DNA of 64,000 bases. Source: Allolobophora icterica. Its lineage: Eukaryota > Annelida > Clitellata > Crassiclitellata > Lumbricidae. Under the pieces are notes generated by a model. That model was not told the origin of the DNA. It ran no database searches and worked only from the letters and a program-made list of their open reading frames with translations. The stretch's first letter is position 1. Every line of letters begins with the position of its first letter. The DNA lies in contig OY744611.1 in the NCBI GenBank assembly GCA_963556255.1, positions 3,885,230-3,949,229 of the forward strand. Direction: 5' to 3'. This document shows positions 1 to 11,935 of the stretch, piece after piece. A program made the position numbers and the translations under genes.

Positions 1-371
1 TTAAAAAATCATTAACCACAACTAACTGCAACTAAAATAAAACCTGTAAGGAGAATCACACTGGGCTCATGTTTGTGAGTTTAGTTTGGCTCCAGCCAGA
101 TAACTTTGAATCATTTTTGTTGAGCAGAGTTCCTTTTCTTCTACACATGACAATTTAGTTGCAATTGTCTAGTCTGCTCGTGGGGGGGGGTCAAAGGATC
201 TGGTACTGAAACGTCAATTTACAATAATCATTGTTAGTGTAATAATCAACGGATCTCACTGAATATAAACAGGGTTAATCGCTACAACAGTTTCATCATT
301 ATAATCTTTCTGGACTTGTCTGGAGCATTGCCGTTTCCACGACATGGAGCCAGCCGTCTCTATTATGAACG

Positions 372-440
372 CAGTTGTGTGGCAGTTTGTTCTGTACCTT
401 CTAACCAGAGGGTCACAGGTTCGAATCTACCTCAAGCCGC
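372..440 (+). repeat. tRNA-like SINE head
   Basis: A B-box-like promoter element GGTTCGAATCT lies at 418-428, with a weaker A-box-like stretch near 378-390. The 3' flank does not close into an acceptor stem, so this looks like the polymerase III promoter part of a tRNA-derived SINE and not a working tRNA gene. No clear SINE tail was found. The rest of 1-1740 shows no gene I can support. Confidence 0.4.
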
Positions 441-1740
441 TGCGTAGCGACCCATAAGATTTGAGATGGGCGTCACAAAAATCACATAATAAACCTAGCA
501 TCAACGATATTCCACAGACAACACAGTGCAGAAATCCACGGTCAGAGGTCTGGCATCAATTGAACAGGACGAAACTCCACACAAAGACAATTTTATACAT
601 AATATCCAGTGCAGACGTTAGGCCGAAAGAAACTTCCAACACAACATTGCAACCTCTTTTCAATCCAAACTCAAGTCTCATTTCTTCCAGAATTCCTACC
701 CAGATCCGTCGTGTCCTCCACCGTTCGGTCTTTCTGGCTCCAGTCAGAATCCGCCTTAGCAGATCCTCTGCCACTTCATCTTGATCTCCAGGCAAACGGA
801 GCGGTATGTTTTGTGATTGGCAGTGAAAATGCATGTCATTCTTTGGAGATTTAAGGACGCCCAGTCATTTACTACCTACGAGGTAATCCTCGACGCAACT
901 TGGTCCAGGAACTCTGATTTGTGTTACTCCTTCGATTGAGTATTTTTGGTGTGCTATGACTATTTTATCAAAATAATCCCGTTTGGCCGAGGTAAATATT
1001 GTGAACAGTGCTGCTTCAAGGTAGAGTTGTCGAGTATCACGGATATCATACTCCGTTGTCGTTCGTCATCTTTGAGGCAACTTTGTCCGTTAACTCTTGG
1101 TGGTATTCAGTCGGTAGCGAATTTCGTCTGAATGAGGATCCACCAGTGGATACTCTTCTAGTTATATATGCGCATTGTTCCCTTACTGAGGAGTGTTTTG
1201 TTTAGATGACTTTTAAAATGACTCAGGCTGTTGAAGGCGGCGCTGTTGTGAATTACTTATAAATGCACTGCTTGAAGTGTATGGATAACTACGTGCTGAC
1301 AGTGAAAGCATTCAGATTACGTTAGACTATTTTATCAAAGCAATGCTTTGGAAGGTACCTGACCTTTAAGGTGGCGTAATATTACATTCTTGAACCGTTG
1401 TCTAGTAATTCTTCGATTGAAGCAAACGTCGACTGATATGAGAGAAATGACAATTTCTTCGTCTCTCTGCTTTGTTGGTGAATTCAATATCCAATATATA
1501 TTGGACTTTTGTAAGATAATGTCCAACATCTACAGTGGAAGATCGTTCAACTGAAATGGAAAAAATGCAACGGTAAAACTGGAAGACTCTATTGGATGTT
1601 ATAATTAGTTAATTTGGAATTTTATGAGTGATACCGAATAAATTACCTTAGCATGGATTTCAACAATTCAGAAGACTTCTGAACCAGTGCAACCTATAAG
1701 ATTTTTTCCTAGTCGTAAAATCTTAAAAGTAGTAGATTAG

Positions 1741-1980
1741 GAAGGGGTGTTTGGGCGCAATGCCCTCCAGATCTCCCTGAAACCCACGGACACTTATAGC
1801 AGATCGATTTTTCTGATCCTCGTGAGGGCCCTGAAGCCCACGGACGCTTATAGCAGAACGATTTTCAGGGCCTATAGAGAGTCCGTGGGACCTACGAACG
1901 CTTATAGCAGATCACCAATTATTTTTAGTCCAATTCAGCCAAAGCCAAAAAAGGATCGTTTTGAAGGCCTTAGTATATAA
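1741..1980 (+). repeat. Degenerate tandem repeat around CACGGACGCTTATAGCAG
   Basis: Three related copies of a CACGGAC-type segment followed by CTTATAGCAG occur about 50 to 60 bp apart, one with the preceding sequence partly inverted (GTCCGTGGG). The open frame across it just reads the repeat. It lies immediately outside the Polinton-like genes. Confidence 0.5.
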
Positions 1981-1992
1981 ATATGCAAAGTC

Positions 1993-2021
1993 GCCGGCCG
2001 AGAACCTCCCACGAGGCCGGC
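1993..2021. repeat. GC-rich palindrome, copy 1 of 2
   Basis: GCCGGCC and GGCCGGC arms flank about 15 nt of GAGAACC..CACGA. The same 29-bp block recurs at 17639-17667 with three to four differences in the loop, so it belongs to a dispersed repeat. It could be a SINE segment or a transposon subterminal hairpin. Confidence 0.5.
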
Positions 2022-2171
2022 CCAAACGCAAACGCAAACGAAACTCATTTGCTGACTCATTTGCTGATTCATTCGCGAGTGTAATAGTCAAAATTATAAC
2101 CCACTAATCGTACGGCGGCGGTGCGCTAGGAATTACAGACTCACTACTCCAACCACCTAGGATGAAAACTT

Positions 2172-2777
2172 TTATGTTGAGGTTCGCGGAGAAGTCCCAG
2201 CGCTGTTTAGTTTCTTGATTAGTTCTGCCACCATCTGGTCTTTGTTTTGACTCGGCAACTCTTTTTTTCCATTCTTGCTTTGTATATCACGTTTCATCGT
2301 TCTATATTTCTCCTCCTCTCCAAGAATAACCTTATGCTCTTCATCGCTAATAGCCGTGTCCTCCAACGCCTTAGAAATGTGGTCATGGACCGTGTTTAGT
2401 TTACTTTCCGCCAAAATACAAATTTCATCATGTTTCGAAGCTTTAGCAACAAAACTTCGACTAATAACATTTCCAATAATATCCAGAAAACTCGTCGCTA
2501 TGGCTAAACTCTCTAAAATAATATTAGGAATAAAACCAATACCAGTGGCTAACATAGCTGCCCCACCCACCCCAGTTCCAAGACTAGCCATAGCAATGCC
2601 GGCCGAGGCCCCATTAGCCACATCTACAACCCTCTAATATTTCATACACAATTGTCCTCGACTTATCGCTTCAGACCTCAGGAAGGCTTCTATTTCGCCA
2701 ATCTTCTGAAGGCGAAATGTCTGCGACGTTGTGTCTGACAAAATTGTTGACTCCGTAAGCGTTGGGTACAAAGACAT
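2172..2777 (-). pseudogene. Polinton/adintovirus-like hydrophobic late protein, one in-frame TAG
   Basis: Reading on the minus strand from ATG at 2777, the frame runs about 200 codons and is broken only by a TAG at 2636-2634. After the stop come a Gly/Ala-rich hydrophobic stretch (start of the downstream part, about 45 residues, one or two membrane-type segments) and a charged helical region containing the motif HDEICILAESKLN and then EDTAISDEEHKVILGE. From memory of the family, this hydrophobic-plus-helical pair is common beside PolB and protease genes of Polinton-type elements in invertebrates; its biochemical role is not established, and a membrane-active virion protein is one possibility. 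It is followed by no further recognisable gene to the left. Upstream (to the right) sits another compact minus-strand gene only a few bases away, as in a virus-like late cluster. The single nonsense codon suggests a recent pseudogene. Confidence 0.6.
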
Positions 2778-2782
2778 GGTTT

Positions 2783-3328
2783 TTATAGTTGCTCTATCAG
2801 TAACGTTATGTTTAAGTCGATAGATGGAGTACTTTCAACGCCTCTCTTTTTGCCTTCAATTCTAAAACTCGTTTGTCCTGGAATGAATATTGCCCTAGCT
2901 GCATCAAATTGTCCACATAGAATGTCGACTGTACGATCAATGCTACCCGCGGCTGTTATAACGCGAACTGACGCATCACCGGTACTAACACCAAACATTG
3001 TAAGCCTCCAGAATCCGCGGTCTAATGAGACCGTCTCATTGTTAGTTTGCAACGTGATACAAGGATAGCGCGCCGCGGTCAATGGAAGCGTTTGCCACTA
3101 ACTTAGAGTCACAGTTTTGGTCACTGTGTAAATATCGCGGCTGTGGTAATCGTCCGACACGAAATCGATGTGGATTTGGGGAACCGCGTCTAACACATCT
3201 GCAGTGGGCTTAGGGATTGTATATCCCCAGTTGGTTAGTCCAACCAAATCATCGAGGTTATACTTGTGCATATTTGTTTCTCCTTTTTGTCGGAGATAAC
3301 CTCGAATCTTGTTGTGTGAGTCGGCCAT
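2783..3328 (-). pseudogene. Polinton-like small beta-rich late protein, one in-frame TAG
   Basis: Two minus-strand open stretches (3328-3098 and 3082-2783) are in the same frame and are separated only by a TAG at 3100-3098, so I treat them as one gene of about 182 codons with a nonsense codon. It starts with ATG at 3328 in the context TTAATAATG. The N-terminal part has GLTNWGYTIPKP and the C-terminal part RYPCITLQTNNETVSLDRGFW-like beta-strand sequence ending in a leucine-rich tail. I do not recognise a named function. Its place directly upstream of the hydrophobic protein gene on the same strand supports membership of the same virus-like cluster. Alternatively the two halves are separate genes, but the second has no ATG near its start, which argues against that. 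Confidence 0.55.
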
Positions 3329-3429
3329 TATTAAGTCTTGCGTGTCTCGAACTTTAAGTTTTACGCTAATATTTACTAATATTTCTCTACAAACACTATT
3401 ATAACGCTTGCTAATCTTGTTCAGCCGAA

Positions 3430-3512
3430 TTGCATCGATGGTGCAGTGGTGTAGGTTGGAGCCTTGGAGTCGAACGGTTGTCGGTTCAAATCCAACTGAA
3501 GTCCGTGTTTAT
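3430..3512 (+). repeat. tRNA-like sequence (SINE head or tRNA pseudogene)
   Basis: GATGGTGCAGTGGT at about 3438 resembles an A box and GGTTCAAATCC at 3483-3493 is a good B box, with about 40 nt between them. A convincing acceptor stem and anticodon arm were not seen, so this is probably tRNA-derived. A T-rich run follows at about 3521. Confidence 0.45.
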
Positions 3513-3835
3513 TTCTGTTTTTAATTTTTTTGAGCTGAACGCGAACAGAACACCTAAGATACACGCAAACACAGACAGAGAGGTCAAACACCTCACGACG
3601 AGAAAAACAAACACAAGAACCACGAAAAGAAGCACGCCACCTAGTGACTCACATACATGATCAGACGGACACAGGGACACACGTATACACCAATACAGAC
3701 AGACAGACAATCAGACACAACTCTACGGACAAATGAAAACGTCCACCATCTCTAAGTAATGCACAAGCAGTATGCAATCAACACTCCACAAAACCACCAA
3801 GAATAATAGACACATCACCCGGACGGATGAATTAT

Positions 3836-4160
3836 TTGGCTAGACGAATGAACGAACGAATGAATGAATGGGTGGATGAATGAATGGACGAATAAATGGA
3901 TGGATGGATGAATGAATGGATGAATGAATGGATGAATGAATGGATGGATAAATGAATAAATGGAACAATGAATGGATGGATGGATCAATGAATGAATGGA
4001 TGGATGGATCAATGAATGAATGGATGAATGAACGAATGGATGAATGTATGTTTGAATGAACGAATAAATGAATGAATGGATAGTTGGACGAGTGAATGGA
4101 TGAATGGATGGATCAATGAATGGATCAATGAATGGATCAATGAATGGATATATAGATGGG
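3836..4160. repeat. GAAT/GGAT tetranucleotide microsatellite
   Basis: Imperfect repeats of GAAT and GGAT fill this interval. The minus-strand open frame (Ile-His-Pro-Phe/Ser repeats) is a by-product of a 4-base repeat and not a protein. Confidence 0.9.
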
Positions 4161-4424
4161 AACATGGGTAGTTGGGTGGATGAAAGTGTGGGCATTTCCA
4201 CGAGCACGTAATTGTCCAGAAACTTCGTACTATTTATACACGCACAAATACATTCACAAATACATTCACACACAGACGTGTCACGTGACCGATAGTCATT
4301 AACCGATCGTCATTATCCGATCGTCGTTATCTTAACTAGCTAAATATTACCACATCGTATTTTCAAGTCACGTGACGTAAACAGATCACAGTCGCTCCTC
4401 CTATAACCACAAATAATGACAAAT

Positions 4425-4495
4425 TAATTGGGTAATTGGGTAATTAATTAGCTAATTGGATAATTGGGCAATTAGCTAATTGGGTAATTGGGCAC
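4425..4495. repeat. Short AT-rich repeat TAATTGGG
   Basis: TAATTGGGTAATTGGG-type units recur with TTAGCTAATTG variants. The preceding ~100 bp has CGATCGTCATTA units. No gene seen here. Confidence 0.6.
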
Positions 4496-4671
4496 CATAA
4501 TTACTCCTACTACTACTGATTGAGACGTAAAGAAGACAGTAAAGTAGGTGAAGAGATAGAGACGTAAAGAAGACAGTAGTAAAGAATATAGTGGCGGTGT
4601 CAATAGAAGAGAGTGTTGACAGAATGCATAATGGAGGTAACAATAGTGCAGGCAGTTTCAAAATCTAGTAA

Positions 4672-5767
4672 CATAACATAACATAACAAGGGTTTTAAGT
4701 GGTTAAGAAGTCTGTGTCAGAACCATTGCAAATTAATCTCGAACGCTTAATAGCCCAACTACCCTAGCTTCTTCTTAAAAGCTGTTATAGTGTCGGCTGA
4801 GACAGTACTATCATCCAGACCATTCCACAAGTCTACAACTCTTGCACTGAAAAATTTCTGTCCTAATGTTCCTTTCGGCTTCTTAAATAATTTATACCTG
4901 TGTCCCCGAGTTGCCTTGTTCGGTGCTAATTCAAAGAACCTCTCCCACACATGTATTGCTTCCTTTCCAGTGATAATCTTATAAGCTTCGATAAGATATC
5001 CCCTGCTCCTCCTTCTCTCCGCTGTTGTTAGTCCACATCTCTTCAACCTTTCTTCGTAGCTCAAATGCGTGTAGCCCCAAATCATTTTTGTAGCTCTTCT
5101 TTGCACTTTCTCCAGTTTTTCCATGTCCTGTTTCAGGTATGGATTCCATATCTGGATACAGTATTTTAACTGTGGCCTAACTAGCGATTTGTTCAACCTC
5201 AGTATTGTATCCTTGTCTCTGGTGACTATTTTGCTCCTTGTCATACCTAAGGATGAGTTAGCCTTTTTGATGCTTCAGCACATTGCCTTGAAGGTTTTGC
5301 ACTCTTGTGCATAATCACTGCCAAGTCCCTTTCTTCCTCACTCACTTGCAATACCTTACCTCCCATTTCATATGAAAACTCATTGTTTCTCTTCCCCATA
5401 TGCATCACTGAGCACTTTTCCAAATTAAAGAGCAATTGCCAGTCCTGTGACCACCTGAACATTCTTCTTAGATCTTCCCGCAGTATATCCGCTTCTTCTT
5501 CATCTTCCACTGCTCTTCATAGTTTTGCATCATCTGCAAACTTATAAATTTTAGATAAAATCCCATCTACTATGTCATTAATAAAAAGTACGAACAGCAG
5601 TGACCCAAGCACTGATCCTTGTGGTACTCCACTTAGCACTGTCATCCAGCTAGAATGTTTATCACCTACGCCAACCTTTTGTCATCTACCTGATAACCAG
5701 CTTTGAATCTTTGTCAGTACTTTGTCAAATGCCTTGGCAAAATCTAGGTAAATTATATGTACAATTA
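4672..5767 (-). pseudogene. CR1-like LINE, 3' half with reverse transcriptase, decayed
   Basis: Minus-strand frames give, in order, YLDFAKAFDKV (RT palm start, about 5765-5735), LFNLEKCSVMHMGK (about 5430), and the C-terminal region SLVRPQLKYCIQIWNPYL..KLEKVQRRATKMIWGYTHLSYEERLKRCG (about 5200-5030), typical of CR1/Rex-type LINEs. The RT core between is broken by frame changes and stops near 5520 and 5246. The 3' end carries a TTATG-type tail (repeats of CATAA on plus) at about 4674-4690. The element is 5'-truncated at about 5767, where a different LINE fragment begins. The same family supplies the split copy at 18300-20300. Confidence 0.8.
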
Positions 5768-5890
5768 TATCTAGTATGGTTCGGATGGGGCGGAGATCAC
5801 GTATATGTATGAAGCAGGATCGCGAGAGGTTAGAAATTTGATTATCGTGGAGACGCGTGTCATAGGCAATACCAAGACTGCACAAAGGGG
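5768..5890 (-). pseudogene. L2-like LINE RT fragment joined to the CR1-like LINE
   Basis: The minus-strand translation includes LSRSCFIHIRDLRPIRTILD, a thumb-region signature of L2/CR1-type reverse transcriptases and a different part of RT from the neighbouring FAKAFD motif. Two LINE fragments therefore meet here, probably by insertion of one into the other. Nothing recognisable lies at 5890-6410. Confidence 0.6.
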
Positions 5891-6418
5891 AGTCGTTGTG
5901 AAAGTGAGAGACGAGGAGTTGGCGGACAGATGTTTATAAGGGTCAGAGATTTTCCTATTATGATACGGAAGGCTTAGGATGAAGAATTATTTTTTGGAAA
6001 GGTTGAAGTTGAGGTGACATTCTTTTTTAGATTAAATTAGATCCATTGAGTAATTGCCCAAAAGAGGTAGCCATAGAAATAGGGTGAGGGGTATGTATAG
6101 TGGCATGTCATTTGCATAAAGACGGCGGTCAACTGTGGAGGGTTCTATGACTTAGCGGACCAGACACAACAAGAGCGTGGAAAAGTCTGTAGGCTTTCAA
6201 GTAAAGTGGCAGAAAGATAAGTAGCATTGGAACCAGAGTAGATCAGTTCCAGAGACGTCACATCAAGCACACAGTCAATGAGGAGGGAGACCATGATCAA
6301 TGGTGGCGTACGGAGCTGAAATGCAGCACCGGGCGAGCGGCCAAAATGGCGCCTTGGCCACTTAAACTTCGATATTCTATTTTCTCTAAGACGATCATAT
6401 TACATATTGGGTCTACAG

Positions 6419-7752
6419 TAGGGTGATTCACGCCGCCATGGGAAAAAAATTTTTTTTCCTGATTGGCTGACATAGTAGATTATTTTGTTCCTTTGGTTGT
6501 TCTGAACAATACAGCAAAATTTTACTGTAATCTATCAATGTTTACTGGTTGCTCAACGACCTGATATTCAAGATATGGTCTCCATGGAGAAAGCAATGTA
6601 TTTGCCATTGATGAGACCCTCGAATGCAATGATCTAATTAAATTGGGGTAAAGTATTGGGATGCATCGTTTCAGACAGCCAGATGCATATCATATGGTCA
6701 GATGGATGGCTAAGGTTAGTTATTGCTTCAAGAATTATTTTTTTAGAGATCAATTTCACATGACCCTCTTGGAAAAGAAATACCATTGAATTCTGTTTAT
6801 TTCCAAGTCATATTATTATATGTGAGAGCATGGATAGCTTGTTCGGTGGCATCTGATGCACCAATTAATGACTTCCAGTTGTACAAACAGATCAGGCAGT
6901 ATACATCAATTAACAAAATTGTTTCTGAGGATGCCAAAAAAATACAATCATCTGTGGTAAATAGGACCTGAACTGGCTCCTTTGGCTTTCTTTCTGACAA
7001 AGCATCATTGGACTTGAATGCAACATTATTGCTGGCATGCGTCAACATGGCAAAAACTGAAGAGTCAGAGGCATTAAAATAGACCTTTGTATGGATCGAT
7101 GCAACGAAGAGCTGAATGAGCTTGTTAATCCATATTCAGTCTGTACCATGCGTTCTCTTGGCTTTGATACAGACTTATCATGTCTAATAATCCAGAAACT
7201 TGGAGCTCATCTGTGAAATTTCAACAGATCGAATCTGCCATGGTTAGTGTGTGGTCAATGATGCTGCTGAGTGCTCCATTGCTCTGATATCACATTTCAA
7301 TGAGTCTGTAACCAAGAATTAAAATGAGATGCAAAAATTCATGCAGGTGGTTGAAGATCACTGGTAATTCTGGTAAATCTATACTTGGAAAGGCTGCAGT
7401 TCGCGCTAACAGCTGGAACACTGATTTACGATTGACTAATAAACACTTTCTGGTTGATTGTTAGATTTTTAGTTAACAGATATTGTGAATTTCTATTTTC
7501 TAATGGATACTTTGAGTTATTAATGAATCTACTATTCATGCTATTCAACTTTAATCTGTGTGCGATATAGCCATCATCTTAATATGTAACTTGAGAATAC
7601 GATTGTATGGGAACTTGTGTGCTCACTGAGCAACCTCCAAAATGTATTTGATACTGAATTTTTCTATACAGACTTTAATCTGAACCCCAAAGGAACAAAA
7701 TAAACAACTATGCACATTAACTTTCAAAAAAAAAATTTTTTGAATCACCCTA
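6419..7752 (+). mobile_element. hAT-like DNA transposon, TSD GTCTACAG
   Basis: The element starts TAGGGTGATTCA and ends TGAATCACCCTA, flanked by the perfect 8-bp direct repeat GTCTACAG at 6411-6418 and 7753-7760. Within it, plus-strand fragments such as APINDFQLYKQIRQYTSIN (about 6865-6920) and CVVNDAAECSIALISHFNES (about 7250-7310) match the C-terminal half of the transposase family seen in the other copies in this window (8650, 20518, 36027, 48661). Frames are broken and the N-terminal part is missing, so it is non-autonomous and old. The TSD fits the hAT preference nTnnnnAn. Confidence 0.8.
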
Positions 7753-8589
7753 GTCTACAGTTTTAATTAATACAGTTTATAGGCTTTCTCAATTTTTCGA
7801 TTTTCACTGTATTTTGTAATTATCCGTTTTAGCGATAAATTTTTTAACGGAAAATAATAATAAATCAAATTTATCTCTCTTGCAATCTCGCGGAAGCAGC
7901 GTAATGATTGTGTCCGCTATACAAAAGGCAAATCACAGCACTGCATTATAAAAAGATTATTAATAATTTTAATACCCGCTATACGGTAACGGTGTAAACA
8001 CGGCTTACTGTGAGCAGTGGAAGTTTAAGTTTTAATAACAATCAAATTAAACAAAGTATTTTGTTTACTGGATGATAATATAATACGCTCATATTTAGTA
8101 AACATTGCAAAACAAGTGAGGTCTGCAGCAAGTGAGGTTTGTTGTAACGTATGATGAATGCAGACAGGTAACATTGCTGCAAATATTAGTTGTTGCACTC
8201 TTGTTGTCGAGTACATGTTTTCGCAAACATGCTGCTGCGTATACTCTTGTTTTCGCGCACTTTGTCCTCTAGGCCTTGTTGTTACCATATATTTCCCAGA
8301 TACCATGCCGTATCATATTTGCTTTTTTTATACTTGATCATGACCTGCTGGCATATATTATCGAGACTTGCCAGCGGTTTTCGCGTACCTGTCACGTAGT
8401 TGCTTGTCGCGTGAAAAAGGTCACTTTATGTTTTAAGATAAAGTCTGGCAACGCCATCCACTGTTTGTGTCTCTGAAAGATGGCGCTATATGAATGCCTA
8501 AGCACATGCATACAAACATACATTCATGCTGGCCTATATATGTGTGCTTCAACTGTGTGCTTCAGTTGTTTGTGTCATGTATCTGTGCT

Positions 8590-8641
8590 TATATATATAT
8601 ATATATATATATATATTATGTATATATTATATATATATATA
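8590..8641. repeat. (AT)n microsatellite
   Basis: Alternating AT/TA run. The preceding 7753-8589 has no gene I can support; the following sequence enters a hAT relic. Confidence 0.9.
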
Positions 8642-8649
8642 AGTTTTGT

Positions 8650-10140
8650 TTACATATATAACTTTTGGTCTCTTCTGTATGTTTCGTGGAGTTCCCACTG
8701 AATCACATTGCATGAAGTCTTCAGACTAGCCAAGGTTCTTAAAAATCTCAGAGTAGATTTTGTGACCAAATCATGTAATCCTGTTAGTGATGGTTCAGGC
8801 AAAGGTAGAATGCATTTGGGTAGTTCCTCAGATCCTTCATTTTCATTGAGGTTCTTGATCATTAATCTCCTTCAACTGTGACTTCGTTGTCAAAAACACC
8901 AAATCCAGCCAAGTCTTCAGAAAAATACCACAAATTGCGATTAAATGCTGTTGTAGCAGCCATCGCCACTTTCTTGTTATGATATGACGACAGTGTGCAG
9001 AGCAAGGCAAGATCATTTGTTGGAGCTGCAATTGATATATGGGACTTTGGAATCAGTGTTTGATCTAAATAGCAGTAACAAAATGGCGCAGGCCTACATC
9101 TTTCAGATGTTTCTATAGTTTGTCACTGTAAGAGATCCCACGAGTTTTTCTTGATCCGATTGACCCTGCTTGCAAAGGTTCATATTGGTTACGGAATAGT
9201 CACATTTTTATAGAACAAAATGGCCCTAGCCATCCAGCGAGCACGGTGTTTAGCTGTTGGATATCTTAAATGTACTACACGCGGAGGAAGGCCGCCTAAA
9301 AAAATCGACAGCTCCAGCAATTCACCATTATCATCTATTGGCTGGTATTTCTCTAGTTGGATTACAACAAACTCAATTACACTGTCTTTTCATGGAACAA
9401 TTGTACCTTACATAGGCCTACTCTCGTCTTCCATCGCTGTTCAAAATGAAGCTTGGTCTACCCTTGGCCAGAAGTCTTTAAAATAGACAAACAGTTCCAG
9501 GTTTGGAGATTATATAACATCATGGAGGCTAAAAACATTTTCAAGCATAATCTCTGACACATGATGATGACAACCTAAGTTCAGAAGTTCTTGGCCAAGC
9601 TCAGTCTCTAAACAAATACCAACTGCACCCTTAAGTCCAGTATTTGATGCAGTAGTATCAAAACAAAGTTCCTTAATGCGATTTCGCAATCCCCACTTAT
9701 CTATGATTTCCACAACTGCTCTTGACACGGTAACTGCTGTTCCACTGTGAAGTTTTGGGACAGGGAGTTACTTTACCATATTTTTTCCTGATACCAAAAC
9801 TGGAAGTAGATCAATCCGTTCTCGTCCAGAACCAGTGAAATCATCCATTATTTTTCCGTCCCAGTGCAAGACAAGTGGCACAACTGGATCAGAGGAAGAG
9901 GAAGCCTTGATTTCTGAAGTAAAAAGTTCACGATGTTTTATTCATGCTCTGAGAATGGCACTTGGACTTAAGATGAGCTCCTCAACGTCTTTCTGGAGTT
10001 GTCCTGTAGAAGCTATTGCTGAAATTATGTAAGCAGCTTTTCTATGGCTAGTATTAAGTGCATTAAACACAGCTCTTCAGGTGTAACTACTTTGACTCTC
10101 GTCTAAACTTTAGTTTTGAAAGTTTTGGCATTGTAGGTCC
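8650..10140 (-). pseudogene. hAT-like transposase relic (HWDGK / CFDTTASNTG family)
   Basis: On the minus strand, from right to left: an HWDGK motif (about 9870-9850), LPVLVSGK, SRAVVEIIDKWGLRNRIKE, CFDTTASNTG (about 9665-9635), LGCHHHVSE, then FNRNLWYFSED (about 8930-8900) and a C-terminal stretch to 8650. Several stops and frame changes interrupt it, for example after the VSGKNMVK segment and near 9490. The DTTASN acidic residue is probably a catalytic Asp of an RNase H-like fold; that is inference. The family is dispersed in invertebrate genomes and is here always tied to TAGGGTG-type TIRs. Both element ends are unclear: the left runs into (AT)n, the right into an AT palindrome. Confidence 0.75.
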
Positions 10141-10230
10141 AACCTCGGATGTGTTGCTGTCAGAAGATACACCTTTGTTATCGTGATGAAGTCATAATTT
10201 ACAAATATTTCATGAAAAATCTGAAAAAAA

Positions 10231-10310
10231 CCTATTTTTGCAGAACTTCAACTGGCTTGTGCAAGTCCTATTATATTATTGTATCTTAACACAAATTTGA
10301 CAATAGAGTT
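10231..10310 (-). repeat. Inverted copy of the hAT 5' untranslated segment
   Basis: This ~80 bp is the reverse complement (few differences) of about 11865-11940. Both lie upstream of the transposase side of the same hAT family, so two copies sit head to head. Confidence 0.75.
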
Positions 10311-10386
10311 TCTATATCATGGATCACCAAATGGCGGGTTGAGGAAAGATAAATAAATGATATGAAATTTTTCTATAGTAAATGGG

Positions 10387-10401
10387 TACATATATATACA
10401 T

Positions 10402-10436
<35 letters not shown>

Positions 10437-10455
10437 TATACATATACAGATATGT

Positions 10456-10489
<34 letters not shown>

Positions 10490-10520
10490 CTGTATATGTA
10501 TATATGTATATGTATATGTA
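10387..10520. repeat. AT-rich imperfect palindrome
   Basis: CATATACAGATATGTATATA on the left is mirrored by ATATCTGTATATGTATATAT on the right around an ATATAAATATAT centre. It lies exactly at the junction of two divergent hAT pieces and could form a cruciform. Confidence 0.8.
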
Positions 10521-10523
10521 TTA

Positions 10524-11935
10524 GGGTGGTCCACGAGACAATGGTAAAAATTCACCTTTAGCAGAACTAGTCTCCACAAGTTTAAATCTGTTCTACCTCA
10601 CCTAAGTAAGATTTAGTCCAAATCTGAAGAAGATTGGAGCACTTTTAGAGGTCGCTCAAGGCCCCCAGCATTTTCTTCATAATACCCCATACGGCCTAGT
10701 GGAAATTATTGACTGTTTTTTACTAGTCCTGGCAATTTACAGTTAGAATTGCTTCAGAAGGTTTTTAAACGGTTTCCTGCTCAGAAACCATTGCTGAATA
10801 ACATATCCAAAATCCGCCAAATTGGACCACGGGAACACCCCCAAAAGTGAATTTCAAAATATCGGATTTACTGTTTCCTAGGAAACACCAATGATAGTAC
10901 CAATAATTTGCAGTTAGACATAGGCTAAATTGCTTCTGAAGGTTTTTAAACGGTTTCCTGATCAGGAACCATTGCTGAATAACATATCCAAAATCCGCCA
11001 AATTGGACCACGGGAACACCCCCAAAAGTGAATTTCAAAATATCGGATTGACTGTTTCCTAGGAAACACCAATGATAGTACCAATAATTTGCAGTTAGAC
11101 ATAGGCTAAATTGCTTCTGAAGGTTTTTAAACGGTTTCCTGATCAGGAACCATTGCTGAATAACATATCCAAAATCTGACAAAATTGGACCACGGGAACA
11201 CCCCCAAAAGTGAATTTCAAAATGGCGGATTGGCTGTTTCCTAAGAAATGCCAATAATTTGCAGTTAGACCTAAGTTAAATTGCTTCTGAAGCTTTTAAA
11301 ACGGTTTCCTACTCAGAAACCATTGTTGAATAACATATCCAAAATCCGCCAAAATTGGACCACGGGAACACCCCCAAAAGTGAATTTCAAAATGGCGGAT
11401 TGACTGTTTCCTAGGAAATACCAATGATAGTACCAATAATTTGCAGTTAGACCTAGGCTAAATTGCTTCTGAAGGTTTTTAAACGGTTTCCTGATCAGGA
11501 ACCATTGCTGAATAACATATCCAAAATCTGACAAAATTGAACCACGGAAACACCCCCAAAAGTGAATTTCAAAAATGGCGGATTGGCTGTTTCCTAAGAA
11601 ATACCAATAATAGTACCAATAATTTGCAGTTAGACCTAGGCTAAATTGCTTCTGAAGCTTTTAAAACGGTTTCCTGCTCAGAAACCATTGCTGAATAACA
11701 TATCCAAAATCCGACAAAATCGGACCACGGGAACAACCCCCAATAGGATTTTAAAATATAGGCTCCTAGCAATTAAAAAAGTAAAATGTCATTCGTTTTT
11801 TAATTTCTATTTGAAATTTATAAAATGCTATTAAAAAAACCAAAAAAGTACTCCACGGTAAAAATTTCTAGTTTGTGTTAATATACAATAATATAATAGG
11901 ACCATGCACAAGCCAGTTGAAGTTCTGCAAAAATA

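Noticed and set aside
418..428. Functional tRNA gene at 372-440 or 3430-3512
   Set aside because: B boxes are good but acceptor and anticodon arms cannot be paired convincingly.
2172..2621. ORF start at 2621 and at 3082
   Set aside because: They begin with GTG and TTG; upstream the same frames continue past a TAG to true ATGs.
3815..4273. 152-codon open frame rich in His-Pro-Phe-Ile
   Set aside because: It translates a GGAT/GAAT microsatellite; no conserved flank.
10765..11534. Three overlapping minus-strand frames with repeated peptides
   Set aside because: They read the 181-bp satellite, not a gene family.
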